In this document: positions 1 through 7,729 of the stretch, piece by piece
How the letters are laid out: the number at the start of each line of letters is the position of its first letter
Position numbering within the stretch: the first letter of the stretch is position 1
Assembly: GCF_018614585.1 (NCBI RefSeq)
Contig: NZ_JAGGOI010000038.1
Span: 62,001 to 126,000 of the forward strand
DNA from: Streptomyces sp. ISL-1
GTDB lineage: Bacteria; Actinomycetota; Actinomycetes; Streptomycetales; Streptomycetaceae
DNA length: 64,000 nt
Direction: 5' to 3'
Made by a program: the position numbers and the translations under genes
The notes under the pieces: model-generated
What the model was told of the DNA's origin: nothing
Database searches by the model: none
What the model saw: only the letters and a program-made list of their open reading frames with translations

Positions 1-2
1 CC

Positions 3-461
3 GATGCCTGGTTCGACCGGCATGTCACCCACTACGAGGCCGCCTGGTCGCTCTTCCCGGACACCGTGCCCGTTCTCGACCTGCTCGCGGACGACTACCG
101 CCATGCGGTCCTGTCCAACTCCAGCATCCACAACCAGGACCGCAAGCTGCGCGTTCTCGGTGTACGGGACCGGTTCGAGGCCGTCGTGTGCTCCGTCGAG
201 CTGGGCGTGTCCAAACCCGAAGCCCGCGCCTTTCACGCGGCCTGCGACGAGCTCGCGCTCGCGCCGCACGAGGTCGCCTATGTAGGGGACCAACCCGACA
301 TCGACGCGCAGGGCGCCGTCGCCGCCGGACTGGCCGGGATCTGGCTGGACCGCACCGGTCTTGGCGGCCGCCCCGAGCTCGCCCGTATCACCGGACTCGC
401 CCAGCTCCCCGGCCTGCTGCGCGGCGATACCCGTTTTGGAGTGCCGGACACCTTCGGGTAA
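3..461 (+). CDS. HAD-family hydrolase, 3' part
   Basis: The gene begins upstream of the window; reading starts at base 3 and the last 152 residues are present. The protein is probably a haloacid-dehalogenase-like phosphatase acting on a small phosphorylated metabolite in the cytoplasm. Seen: the motif II region VLSNSS, the motif III lysine in SKPEARAF, and the motif IV acidic pair in YVGDQPDID, followed by the usual GAVAAGLAGIWLDR. The nucleophile motif DxDGT lies outside the window, so substrate class cannot be judged. It ends about 90 bases before a tRNA cluster and is followed by a hairpin. Family call is firm; specific function is unknown. Confidence 0.85.
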   Translation, partial: DAWFDRHVTHYEAAWSLFPDTVPVLDLLADDYRHAVLSNSSIHNQDRKLRVLGVRDRFEAVVCSVELGVSKPEARAFHAACDELALAPHEVAYVGDQPDIDAQGAVAAGLAGIWLDRTGLGGRPELARITGLAQLPGLLRGDTRFGVPDTFG

Positions 462-521
462 TGTTCTTCCTGCGCCGCCCGAGAGGATCGAGAGATCCGG
501 CAGGGGAGCGCAAGCCAAACA

Positions 522-546
522 AACCCCCTCCAGGGGGTTGAGTTTT
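522..546 (+). terminator. Hairpin after HAD gene, before tRNA cluster
   Basis: A 7-bp stem (522-528 with 533-539, AACCCCC/GGGGGTT) has a 4-base loop and is followed by GAGTTTT. It probably ends the HAD transcript; it sits only 3 bases before the first tRNA, so it could also be part of the tRNA precursor. Confidence 0.5.
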
Positions 547-548
547 GG

Positions 549-620
549 TGGGCTATGGTGTAATTGGCAGCACGACGGTTTCTGGTTCCGTTAGTCTAGG
601 TTCGAGTCCTGGTAGCCCAG
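549..620 (+). tRNA. tRNA-Gln (CTG)
   Basis: A 72-base cloverleaf. The acceptor arms TGGGCTA (549-555) and TAGCCCA (613-619) pair fully, with discriminator G620. The T-arm GGTTCGAGTCC is present and the anticodon CTG is at 582-584. CCA is not encoded. It is the first member of a Gln-Glu-Glu-Gln-Glu cluster. Confidence 0.95.
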
Positions 621-641
621 CTCGCAGAGTTCTTCTGCAAA

Positions 642-714
642 GCCCCCGTTGTGTAGCGGCCTAGCACGCTGCCCTCTCAAGGCAGTAGCGCCGGTTCGAA
701 TCCGGTCGGGGGTA
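642..714 (+). tRNA. tRNA-Glu (CTC), copy 1
   Basis: A 73-base cloverleaf. GCCCCCG (642-648) pairs with CGGGGGT (707-713) with a terminal G-U, and the discriminator is A714. The anticodon CTC is at 676-678. CCA is not encoded. The anticodon stem carries CTGCC/GGCAG, whereas the other two copies have CCGCC/GGCGG, a compensated base-pair change. Confidence 0.95.
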
Positions 715-797
715 CAGATCCATCCCGTTGATCATCAGGGTCGCACCCAATGATCATGCGGTGACATCACCCGGCTCCGCCGGGTGGGATCGCTAGG

Positions 798-870
798 GCC
801 CCCGTTGTGTAGCGGCCTAGCACGCCGCCCTCTCAAGGCGGTAGCGCCGGTTCGAATCCGGTCGGGGGTA
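798..870 (+). tRNA. tRNA-Glu (CTC), copy 2
   Basis: Same 73-base cloverleaf as copy 1 except for the anticodon-stem pair (CCGCC/GGCGG). The anticodon CTC is at 832-834. An 83-base spacer separates it from copy 1 and differs from the short spacers that follow the Gln genes. Confidence 0.95.
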
Positions 871-886
871 CTGGTCTAAACCACCA

Positions 887-958
887 TGGCCTATGGTGTA
901 ATTGGCAACACTACGGTTTCTGGTACCGTCATTCTAGGTTCGAGTCCTGGTAGGCCAG
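887..958 (+). tRNA. tRNA-Gln (CTG), copy 2
   Basis: A 72-base cloverleaf with TGGCCTA (887-893) pairing with TAGGCCA (951-957), discriminator G958, and anticodon CTG at 920-922. It differs from the first Gln gene in the acceptor stem and anticodon stem. The first ten spacer bases after it (959-968) match the spacer after the first Gln gene, which points to duplication of a Gln-Glu unit. Confidence 0.95.
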
Positions 959-978
959 CTCGCAGAGTTCATCCGCAG

Positions 979-1051
979 GCCCCCGTTGTGTAGCGGCCTA
1001 GCACGCCGCCCTCTCAAGGCGGTAGCGCCGGTTCGAATCCGGTCGGGGGTA
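979..1051 (+). tRNA. tRNA-Glu (CTC), copy 3
   Basis: A 73-base cloverleaf identical to copy 2. The acceptor GCCCCCG is at 979-985 and A1051 is the discriminator. It is the last tRNA of the cluster and a terminator begins ten bases later. Confidence 0.95.
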
Positions 1052-1060
1052 CGCATCGAA

Positions 1061-1090
1061 GAGGCCCTCCGCGCATGCGGAGGGCCTCTT
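1061..1090 (+). terminator. Terminator of the tRNA cluster
   Basis: A perfect 12-bp stem, 1061-1072 (GAGGCCCTCCGC) with 1077-1088, closes a GCAT loop. It has no long T run, as is usual for actinobacterial terminators. Confidence 0.8.
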
Positions 1091-1161
1091 CGCGTCAGCC
1101 CTCTCATCCTCCTCCTGCCTCCCTCCTTCCTCCTGCGCCCGCAGCGGCGGATACTCCGCGC

Positions 1162-1515
1162 ATGGAGGCTGCTGACGCGGAACCACTCGTACGCACAGCG
1201 GAGTTACGCATCACCCGCATCCGCCGGCCGCCCGGTCTGAGGATCGAGGGAGTGGTGGATGTCCACGCGCACCGCCATCTGCGCGGCGCGCTCGATGTCA
1301 TTGCGTCCGTCGAAGGTGATCTCCAACTCGAGCTTTCCCGACTGGAGTTCCTGGATCTCGGCGGACTGCGCATGCTGATCGGCTTCGCCCGGACGCGAAA
1401 CTCGGGTCACCACGTGGAGTTGACCGGCCTCGCCCCGCATCTGCGGAATGTGATCTCGCTGGTCGGCTGGGACGAGACACCCGGTCTGTGGCTGGGAGAC
1501 CACCGTGTCAACTGA
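1162..1515 (+). CDS. STAS-domain protein (anti-sigma antagonist-like)
   Basis: A protein of 117 residues starting at the ATG of MEAADAEPLV. The core resembles STAS domains of anti-anti-sigma factors: an N-terminal strand, then DLQLELSRLEFLDLGGLRML (about residues 54-73) at the place where SpoIIAA-type proteins carry the phosphorylatable Ser in a D-S/T-x-G loop. Here the loop reads FLDLGGL, so the phosphorylated Ser/Thr is not obvious. It may instead be a regulatory STAS domain that is not phospho-switched. It overlaps the start of a decayed MEDS/ATPase gene, its likely former partner. An in-frame upstream extension to 1075 would run through the terminator and tRNA end and is unlikely. Confidence 0.7.
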   Translation: MEAADAEPLVRTAELRITRIRRPPGLRIEGVVDVHAHRHLRGALDVIASVEGDLQLELSRLEFLDLGGLRMLIGFARTRNSGHHVELTGLAPHLRNVISLVGWDETPGLWLGDHRVN

Positions 1516-2500
1516 TCAGTCCCACAACGGATTTGTTCACCATGCCTGTCTGCCTGCCTGTACGGCGAAGACGAGGAATTCCTGGCGATGGCCGTGCCGT
1601 TCGCCGAGGAGGGGCTCACCGCCGGGGAGCCGGTGCTCGCCGTGACCACGGCCGCCAACATCCAACTCCTGCGGGACGCACTGGGACAGTGGGCCGGCGC
1701 TCTCGACACCGCCGACACCGCGTACTTCGGCCGCCGCGGGTGGACCGGTGGGCGGAGTCGCCGCGTTCCTGCGGTGCTCGAACCGGTACGGGGAGCCGGG
1801 CCGCCCGGTGCGGATGATCGGCGGGCCCGTGTGGGCGGGGAAGTGCCCACGCCAGATCGCCGAGTGGAAGCGGTGGGTGTCCGGGCTCAATGAGCTGCTC
1901 GCGCACACCGACGCCCGACTGATCTGCGCGTACGACACCAGGACCGTGTCCGACCACGTCGTCGAGGCCGCCTGGGCGACCCCGCCCGCACCATGTGGTG
2001 GGGGACCTGGTGCTGCCATGCGGGACGTACGCGGACTCCGAGGTCTACGCGCCGGGCGGACAGGGCCCGCTTCCGCCGCCGCCCGCGGGCGCCGCGCTCC
2101 TCGAACCGCCCGCCTCTCTCGCGGCGGTACGGCGCTTCGTGCGGCTGCGGGCCGAAGCGGCGGGCCCGGCCGGGGAGCGGGTGGCGCTGGTCGAGACGCC
2201 GGCCAACGAGGCGCTGACCTGGCTGCCGGCGCGCGGCGCGGCGCGGCCGATGCGGAGCCGCGGGTCTGGGAGGAGCGGGGCGCCGTGGTGTGAGACGTAC
2301 TGGCTCCGGGGCGCGAGGCGGCGCTGCCAGGGCCCTGCGCGGGCTTCGTACCGCCGGGGCCGGAGGCGGGGCAGCACGACGGCTCTGGCTGCTGCGGAGT
2401 CTGTGCGAGGCAGTGGAGTTGCGCGGCAAGGACGGCCGCGGCCCGCTTTCGGCTGCGCTGTGCCGGGCCGCGCACCCTCCAGTGGCACTGGCCCCGGCGC
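1505..2500 (+). pseudogene. Decayed MEDS-domain/ATPase-type regulator
   Basis: Similarity to Streptomyces MEDS-domain (DcmR sensory) proteins with a C-terminal histidine-kinase-like ATPase is spread over all three forward frames. A GTG at 1505 gives VSTDQSHNGFVHHACL. An extra CCTGCCTG at 1553-1560 shifts the frame to YGEDEEFLAMAVPF. Another shift near 1740 gives GGVAAFLRCSNRY and QIAEWKRWVSGLNELL; another near 1990 gives HHVVGDLVLPCGTYADSE and GERVALVETPANEAL. A further shift near 2235 gives AEPRVWEERGAVV, then an in-frame TGA at 2291 and a last shift before LWLLRSLCEAVELR. So many lesions mean a dead gene rather than isolated read errors. It probably once formed a switch with the preceding STAS protein. 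The 3' border is approximate. Confidence 0.75.
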
Positions 2501-2572
2501 TGCAGCCCCGAAAACGGGTGCCGGACGGCACCTGCGGCGTGGGAGCGGCCGGCCGGCAGGTGAGCAGCGGGG

Positions 2573-3289
2573 TCAGCCGGAGCGGCGCAGCGCCTCGCTC
2601 AGGCGGCCCGCGGCATCGATGACAGCCTGCGCGTGCATCCGGCCCGGGTGCCGGGACAGGCGCTCGATCGGCCCGGATACCGAGACGGCGGCGACCACGC
2701 GGTTCGAGGGGCCGCGCACGGGCGCGGAGACGGACGCCACGCCCGGCTCTCGCTCGCCGATCGACTGGGCCCAGCCCCGGCGCCGTACGCCGGACAGGGC
2801 CGTCGCCGTGAAACGGGCGCCCTGCAGTCCGCGGTGCAGCCGCTCCGGCTCCTCCCAGGCCATCAGGATCTGCGCCGACGAGCCGGCCTTCATGGTGAGC
2901 GTGGAGCCGACCGGCACGGTGTCCCGCAGTCCGGACAGCCGCTCGGCCGCGGCGACGCAGATGCGCATGTCTCCCTGCCTGCGGTAGAGCTGCGCGCTCT
3001 CGCCGGTGACATCGCGCAGATGAGTCAGCACGGGCCCGGCCGTGGCCAGCAGCCTGTCCTCACCGGCCGCGGCGGCGAGCTCCGCCAGCCGCGGACCCAG
3101 GATGAACCGGCCCTGCATGTCCCTCGCCACCATGCGGTGGTGTTCCAGTGCCACGGCGAGGCGATGGGCCGTGGGTCGTGCAAGCCCTGTCGCCGCGACC
3201 AGCCCGGCGAGGGTGGCCGGACCGGACTCCAGTGCGCTCAATACCAGAGCTGCCTTGTCGAGAACGCCGACGCCGCTAGAGTTGTCCAT
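2573..3289 (-). CDS. ndgR: IclR-family regulator NdgR
   Basis: A protein of 238 residues starting at the ATG of MDNSSGVGVLDKAALVL; a GTG seven codons upstream is an alternative. Residues about 10-70 form the IclR winged helix-turn-helix (LAGLVAATGLARPTAHRLAVAL); the rest is the IclR effector domain (KAGSSAQILMAWEEPERL). In streptomycetes the NdgR/AreB protein divergent from leuCD controls leucine and other amino-acid genes and affects antibiotic production. Its position, length and divergent arrangement here fit that protein. A near-perfect palindrome at 3304-3320, just upstream of its start, is a candidate operator for itself and leuCD. Confidence 0.9.
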   Translation of the reverse strand: MDNSSGVGVLDKAALVLSALESGPATLAGLVAATGLARPTAHRLAVALEHHRMVARDMQGRFILGPRLAELAAAAGEDRLLATAGPVLTHLRDVTGESAQLYRRQGDMRICVAAAERLSGLRDTVPVGSTLTMKAGSSAQILMAWEEPERLHRGLQGARFTATALSGVRRRGWAQSIGEREPGVASVSAPVRGPSNRVVAAVSVSGPIERLSRHPGRMHAQAVIDAAGRLSEALRRSG

Positions 3290-3303
3290 GCAACGATATT
3301 CAC

Positions 3304-3320
3304 GTCTCACACTGTGAAAC
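3304..3320. promoter_or_regulatory. Candidate NdgR operator palindrome
   Basis: GTCTCAC (3304-3310), three bases, then GTGAAAC (3314-3320): 7-base arms with one mismatch, between ndgR and leuC. Its position suits autoregulation by NdgR and control of leuCD. The assignment is inferred from position and symmetry only. Confidence 0.45.
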
Positions 3321-3433
3321 GCAAGTTCAATTTTTCCCAGAACCCGCCACTCTGGAGTTGCGGCCCGCTGACCAACGGGATCGCGACAAGATCTCTAGTT
3401 GTGCCGGCGAAACAGTCGGCCGGAGGGAAAGCG

Positions 3434-4858
3434 ATGGGTAGGACACTCGCGGAGAAGGTCTGGGACGACCATGTCGTCCGGCGCGCCGAGGGCGAGCCCG
3501 ACCTCCTCTACATCGATCTGCACCTGCTGCACGAGGTGACCAGCCCCCAGGCCTTCGACGGTCTGCGCCTCAGCGACCGCCAGGTTCGCAGGCTCGACCT
3601 CACCATCGCGACCGAGGATCACAACACCCCGACCATCGACATCGACAAGCCCATCGCCGACCCGGTTTCCCGCATCCAGTTGGAGACGCTGCGCAAGAAC
3701 TGCGCCGACTTCGGCGTACGTCTGCATCCGCTGGGGGACGTCGAGCAGGGCGTCGTCCATGTCGTGGGCCCGCAGCTGGGTCTGACCCAGCCCGGCACCA
3801 CCGTGGTCTGCGGCGATTCGCACACCTCCACTCACGGCGCTTTCGGCGCGCTGGCGTTCGGCATCGGCACCTCCCAGGTGGAGCATGTGCTGGCCACCCA
3901 GACGCTGCCGCTGGCCCGCCCCAAGACCATGGCCATCACGGTCGAGGGCGAACTGCCCGACACTGTCACCGCCAAGGATCTGATCCTGGCCATCATCGCG
4001 AAGATCGGCACCGGCGGCGGCCAGGGCTACATTCTGGAATACCGCGGTTCCGCCATCGAGAAGCTCTCGATGGAGGCCCGGATGACCATCTGCAACATGT
4101 CGATCGAGGCGGGCGCCCGGGCCGGCATGATCGCCCCCGACGAGATCACTTTCGACTATCTGCGGGGCCGCGACCACGCCCCCAGGGGTGCGGAATGGGA
4201 CGCCGCCGTCGAGTACTGGAAGACCCTGCGCACTGACGACGACGCCGTCTTCGACGCCGAGGTGTTCATCGACGCCGTCGAACTGGCGCCGTTCGTCACC
4301 TGGGGCACCAACCCCGGCCAGGGCGCGCCCCTGTCGGCGAACGTCCCCGACCCGGCTTCGTACGACGACGCTTCGGAGCGACTGGCCGCCGAAAAGGCCC
4401 TGGAATACATGGGGTTGAGCGCCGGCCAGCCGCTGCGCGACATCAAGGTCGACACCGTCTTCGTAGGCTCCTGCACCAACGGCCGTATCGAGGACCTGCG
4501 CAACGTGGCCGCGATTGTGGAAGGCCGCAAAGTCGCCGACGGCGTACGGATGCTGGTGGTCCCCGGTTCCGTACGGGTCGCGCTGCAGGCCGTAGCGGAG
4601 GGCCTGGACAAGGTCTTCACCGCCGCCGGCGCCGAATGGCGGCACGCGGGCTGCTCGATGTGTCTGGGCATGAACCCCGACCAACTGGCCCCCGGCGAGC
4701 GCTCCGCGTCCACCTCCAACCGCAACTTCGAGGGCAGGCAGGGCAAGGGCGGACGCACCCATCTGGTCTCGCCCCAGGTCGCCGCTGCCACCGCGGTACT
4801 GGGCCATCTGGCCTCGCCCGCCGACCTGTCCGAAGCCCCCGCGACCGCCGGAGTCTGA
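3434..4858 (+). CDS. leuC: 3-isopropylmalate dehydratase large subunit
   Basis: A protein of 474 residues, normal for LeuC. Together with LeuD it isomerises 2-isopropylmalate to 3-isopropylmalate in leucine synthesis and carries a 4Fe-4S cluster. Seen: the start MGRTLAEKVWDDHVV, the aconitase signature around VVCGDSHTSTHGAFGALAFG, and cluster cysteines in VGSCTNGRIEDL and AGCSMCLGMNPDQ. The ATG at 3434 follows GGAGGG at 3422-3427. The open frame extends far upstream, but only this start has a ribosome site and family-like sequence. It is the first gene of leuCD, with leuD six bases downstream. Confidence 0.98.
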   Translation: MGRTLAEKVWDDHVVRRAEGEPDLLYIDLHLLHEVTSPQAFDGLRLSDRQVRRLDLTIATEDHNTPTIDIDKPIADPVSRIQLETLRKNCADFGVRLHPLGDVEQGVVHVVGPQLGLTQPGTTVVCGDSHTSTHGAFGALAFGIGTSQVEHVLATQTLPLARPKTMAITVEGELPDTVTAKDLILAIIAKIGTGGGQGYILEYRGSAIEKLSMEARMTICNMSIEAGARAGMIAPDEITFDYLRGRDHAPRGAEWDAAVEYWKTLRTDDDAVFDAEVFIDAVELAPFVTWGTNPGQGAPLSANVPDPASYDDASERLAAEKALEYMGLSAGQPLRDIKVDTVFVGSCTNGRIEDLRNVAAIVEGRKVADGVRMLVVPGSVRVALQAVAEGLDKVFTAAGAEWRHAGCSMCLGMNPDQLAPGERSASTSNRNFEGRQGKGGRTHLVSPQVAAATAVLGHLASPADLSEAPATAGV

Positions 4859-4864
4859 GCAACC

Positions 4865-5458
4865 ATGGAAGCTTTCACCACGCACACCGGGCGGGCGGTT
4901 CCGCTGCGCCGCGGCAACGTCGACACCGACCAGATCATCCCGGCCCACTGGCTGAAGAAGGTCACCCGCGACGGCTTCGAGGACGGGCTCTTCGAGGCCT
5001 GGCGCAAGGATTCGTCGTTCATCCTCAATCAGCCCGAGCGGCAGGGCGCCACGGTCCTGGTCGCCGGACCGGACTTCGGCACCGGATCCTCTCGCGAGCA
5101 CGCCGTGTGGGCCCTGCAGAACTACGGTTTCAAGGCCGTCATCTCCTCCCGGTTCGCCGACATCTTCCGCGGCAACTCGCTCAAGAACGGCCTGCTGACA
5201 GTGGTTCTGGAGCAGAAGGTCGTGGACGCGCTCTGGGAGCTGACCGAGGCCGACCCGAGTGCCGAAATCACCGTGGACTTGGAGAAGCGCCAGGTTCTGG
5301 CCACGGGAATCACGGCCGACTTCGAGCTTGACGAGAACGCCCGATGGAGGCTGCTGAACGGTCTCGACGACATCAGCCTCACCCTTCAGAACGAAGCGGA
5401 CATCGCGGCTTACGAGGCCTCCCGACCGGCCTTCAAACCCCGCACAATTGAGGCCTGA
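4865..5458 (+). CDS. leuD: 3-isopropylmalate dehydratase small subunit
   Basis: A protein of 197 residues starting MEAFTTHTGRAVPLRRGNVDTDQIIPAHWLKK, the typical swivel-domain beginning. FGTGSSREHAVWAL (around residue 80) is the substrate-binding loop of the family. It forms the heterodimeric isomerase with LeuC and is co-transcribed with it (6-base gap). A strong terminator follows at 5474-5509. Confidence 0.97.
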   Translation: MEAFTTHTGRAVPLRRGNVDTDQIIPAHWLKKVTRDGFEDGLFEAWRKDSSFILNQPERQGATVLVAGPDFGTGSSREHAVWALQNYGFKAVISSRFADIFRGNSLKNGLLTVVLEQKVVDALWELTEADPSAEITVDLEKRQVLATGITADFELDENARWRLLNGLDDISLTLQNEADIAAYEASRPAFKPRTIEA

Positions 5459-5473
5459 GCAGCGCTTTTCCCC

Positions 5474-5509
5474 GACTGCGCCCCCCACCGTCCGGTGGGG
5501 GGCGCAGTC
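5474..5509 (+). terminator. Terminator of leuCD
   Basis: Perfect 17-base arms (5474-5490 and 5493-5509) share the core CGCCCCCCACCG; with the closing pairs opened the loop is about four bases. Confidence 0.85.
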
Positions 5510-5562
5510 GCTTGTTGAGACCCCGTCGGGCGACAACTCGCCTCAGATGGCACAATCGGTGC

Positions 5563-5790
5563 ATGGAACGCGACAGCCAACTCGAGCTCTACGAGGCAGT
5601 CGCCGCCCGATTGAAGGAAGCGCACACAAGGGTGCGTGCACTGCAAGTCCCGGAGGGCGTAAGGATGGCGCTGTCCCGGAAGCTGCTGGTCGTCACGGCC
5701 GCGGCGAAGCACGATCTCCCGGATGCGGCAAGGCGTCTGGACCGCTTCATGAAGGACCTCGACGAGGGCCGATTCCCTGAAGGCGACTGA
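5563..5790 (+). CDS. Small conserved protein of unknown function
   Basis: A protein of 75 residues (MERDSQLELYEAVAARLKEA...), mostly helical, charged and without membrane segments. The middle VPEGVRMALSRKLLVVTAAAKHDLPDAARRLDRFMKDLDEG looks like a compact helical bundle. The same small gene sits between leuD and hupS in other streptomycetes as far as I recall, so it is probably real. No enzyme motif is visible and I assign no function. Start chosen at the ATG of MERDSQ; the upstream in-frame extension is Arg/Pro-rich and not protein-like. Confidence 0.7.
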   Translation: MERDSQLELYEAVAARLKEAHTRVRALQVPEGVRMALSRKLLVVTAAAKHDLPDAARRLDRFMKDLDEGRFPEGD

Positions 5791-5852
5791 CACCCAAAGT
5801 CCCGCGACGGTCGACTTCGTTGCGGCACTAGGGTGATTAGCCCGTTTCGTGT

Positions 5853-5881
5853 TTGATTTGCGGTATATATCTGCCTAACGT
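5853..5881 (+). promoter_or_regulatory. Candidate promoter of hupS
   Basis: TTGATT (5853-5858), a 17-base spacer, then TAACGT (5876-5881): a reasonable HrdB-type promoter about 50 bases before the hupS start, in an AT-rich patch that stands out from the surroundings. Confidence 0.5.
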
Positions 5882-5933
5882 GCGAAAAAGCCTGGACGCA
5901 TTCGTTCCGGGCAATGTCTCCGAAGGGGAAGAC

Positions 5934-6575
5934 GTGAACAAGGCGCAGCTCGTAGAAACGATTGCCGACAAGGTCGGCGGCCGTCAGCAGGCCGCCGAGG
6001 CTGTCGACGCGGTACTTGACGCGATCGTCCGCGCAGTTGTCGGCGGAGACCGGGTTTCGGTCACCGGCTTCGGTTCGTTCGAGAAGGTCGACCGTCCTGC
6101 TCGTTACGCCCGCAACCCGCAGACGGGTGAGCGCGTGCGGGTCAAGAAGACTTCGGTGCCGCGATTCCGTGCGGGCCAGGGCTTCAAGGACCTGGTGAGC
6201 GGCTCGAAGAAGCTCCCGAGGGGCGGCGAGGTCTCCGTCAAGAAGGCCCCCAAGGGCAGCCTTTCGGGCGGAGCTCCCACGCGCACGACCGCCAAGGCCG
6301 CGGCCAAGAAGGCCACCGCCAGGAAGGCCACGGCGAAGAAGGTCGCCGCCAAGAAGACGACCGCCAAGAAGGCGGTGGCGAAGAAGACGACGGCGAAGAA
6401 GGTCGCCGCCAAGAAGACGACGGCGAAGAAGGCCGCCGCCAAGAAGACGACCGCCAAGAAGGCGACCGCCAAGAAGACCGCACCGGCCAAGAAGGCCACG
6501 GCCAAGAAGGCGCCCACCAAGAGGACGACGGCGCGCAAGACGACCGCCAAAAGGGCCGCCGCCAGGAAGAAGTAA
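5934..6575 (+). CDS. hupS: HU-like nucleoid protein with H1-like tail (HupS type)
   Basis: A protein of 213 residues starting at GTG (MNKAQLVETIADKV). Residues 1-90 are a standard HU fold, including the DNA-arm region TGFGSFEKVDRPARYARNPQTG and KKTSVPRFRAGQGFKDLV. After a linker, residues from about 115 form an Ala/Lys-rich tail built from repeats such as AKKTTAKKA, like histone H1. In streptomycetes HupS is the two-domain HU that compacts the spore nucleoid. The DNA of the tail is itself repetitive (about 6290-6560), which makes length variation by slippage likely. A terminator follows at once. Confidence 0.95.
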   Translation: MNKAQLVETIADKVGGRQQAAEAVDAVLDAIVRAVVGGDRVSVTGFGSFEKVDRPARYARNPQTGERVRVKKTSVPRFRAGQGFKDLVSGSKKLPRGGEVSVKKAPKGSLSGGAPTRTTAKAAAKKATARKATAKKVAAKKTTAKKAVAKKTTAKKVAAKKTTAKKAAAKKTTAKKATAKKTAPAKKATAKKAPTKRTTARKTTAKRAAARKK

Positions 6576-6607
6576 GCGGTAAACGGTCACAGGGCCACTC
6601 ACGCGCC

Positions 6608-6638
6608 GGGCCGGGCTTCCCCTCGGGGAGCCCGGCCC
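6608..6638 (+). terminator. Terminator after hupS
   Basis: GGGCCGGGCT (6608-6617) pairs with AGCCCGGCCC (6629-6638); an inner CCCC/GGGG extends the stem past a one-base bulge. Confidence 0.75.
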
Positions 6639-6669
6639 GCGGCGTTGAAGAGGAACAGCGGCGCGGCGG

Positions 6670-6873
6670 TCAGAGGGTCTGCAGCGTCACCAGGGTGATC
6701 CGCAGGGTCGCGCCCTCGCCCTCGGTCTCGATCCGTACGCGCTGGCCCGGCCGGAGCATCAGCAGACCGCCCGCGTCGAAAGCCGCGGCGTCGAACTCCA
6801 CCGGGGTGCCGTCGTCGAGCAGCACGCTCCCGCTGCGGGTCCGGGAGTCGTAGGTGTACGAGGTCGCCTGCAT
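6670..6873 (-). CDS. Small beta-rich protein, cold-shock/OB-like
   Basis: A protein of 67 residues (MQATSYTYDSRTRSGSVLLD...). The pattern G-x-V-LLDDGTPVEFDAAAF...GLLMLRPGQRVRIETEG resembles the five-stranded arrangement of cold-shock/OB folds, where a DDG turn precedes a conserved Phe and a GQ-V strand; the RNA-binding aromatic motifs of true CspA are absent. It is the second gene of a minus-strand pair with cofC (22-base gap). The longer frame upstream overlaps cofC and is not protein-like. Function unknown. Confidence 0.65.
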   Translation of the reverse strand: MQATSYTYDSRTRSGSVLLDDGTPVEFDAAAFDAGGLLMLRPGQRVRIETEGEGATLRITLVTLQTL

Positions 6874-6895
6874 GCGGGCCAGCCTAGCCGCCCGC

Positions 6896-7591
6896 TCAGC
6901 CGTCCAGGGCGTGGGCGCCGGCCGCCCAGCGCTCCGCGGTCCGCGGGCCCACTCCGAGCGCGAGCGCGGCCGCCAGATCGTCCCCGGTATCCACGTCCTG
7001 GCGTACCGAATCGACGTCATCAAGCAGGATTTCGGCGGCTCCCGATGCCGAATGCCGACGCCGGGAACGGCCGCCGAAAGCGGGGCGCAATTCCACGCCG
7101 GGGGCCGCCGAGAGCAACGTCGTACCGATTCCGGCCACATCCGTCAGAAATGCCCGGGGAAATACCGAAGCCCTCGCAAGGACCCGTTCCAATTCCGCGG
7201 GACGCAATGCGGGAAGATCGGCGTTGAGTGCGGCTACCGCCGCCGCGGGCCGCAGTGCCCGCACCGCGTCAGCCCCGTGCGCCAGCGCCGCGTTGAGGCC
7301 CGCCGCCGGGGAGTCCGGCACGATCCGCGCCCCCAGCGCGGCCAGCTCGGCCGTGGCCGCCGGGTCGTCCGTGACGACTGCCACATCCCGCACGGCTTCG
7401 CAGGCCAGTGCCGCCGCCACGGTGTCCTGGGCGAAGGCGAGGGCGAGATGCGGCCGCAGAATGTCGTCCGCGGCCTTGGCGAGCCTGCTCTTTGCCAGTA
7501 CAAGGGGCTTCAGCGGGACGACCAGGGACCAGCGGACCTTCGAGTCGGTGTTCGTGGCGAGCTCTCCGTCCGTGTGCCTATCGGACCCCAT
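6896..7591 (-). CDS. cofC: 2-phospho-L-lactate guanylyltransferase (CofC type)
   Basis: A protein of 231 residues with the N-terminal nucleotidyltransferase signature VVPLKPLVLAKSRLA and later NADLPALRPAELERVL and FLTDVAGIGTTLL. CofC/FbiD enzymes activate phospholactate or phosphoenolpyruvate with GTP in cofactor F420 synthesis. Start at the ATG of MGSDRHTDGE; the first 15-20 residues are weakly conserved and a later start is possible. The other F420 genes are not in this window. A divergently oriented acyltransferase gene lies upstream. Confidence 0.88.
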   Translation of the reverse strand: MGSDRHTDGELATNTDSKVRWSLVVPLKPLVLAKSRLAKAADDILRPHLALAFAQDTVAAALACEAVRDVAVVTDDPAATAELAALGARIVPDSPAAGLNAALAHGADAVRALRPAAAVAALNADLPALRPAELERVLARASVFPRAFLTDVAGIGTTLLSAAPGVELRPAFGGRSRRRHSASGAAEILLDDVDSVRQDVDTGDDLAAALALGVGPRTAERWAAGAHALDG

Positions 7592-7729
7592 TGTGGCGCG
7601 AGGCCGCGAAGGATTTGAGAGCCGGGCCCTGGGCCGGGGCGTACCGTGTCCTCGACAGACCAGGGGCCTGGGGCGACACTTGACCCCCAGCAGCCGGGCG
7701 GTGACCCGGCAATAGAGGAGGGTGTCCGA

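Noticed and set aside
2633..3433. N-terminal extension of leuC by 267 residues
   Set aside because: It would run antisense through ndgR and the divergent promoter; only the ATG at 3434 has a ribosome site and LeuC sequence.
3395..5536. 713-residue open frame on the minus strand opposite leuCD
   Set aside because: It mirrors leuC/leuD in an antisense frame, has no family resemblance, and is the usual artefact of high-GC codon bias.
6290..6560. Repeats in hupS considered as a CRISPR or satellite array
   Set aside because: They are in-frame codons for Lys/Ala repeats of the H1-like tail, with no spacers. No CRISPR array was seen in the window.
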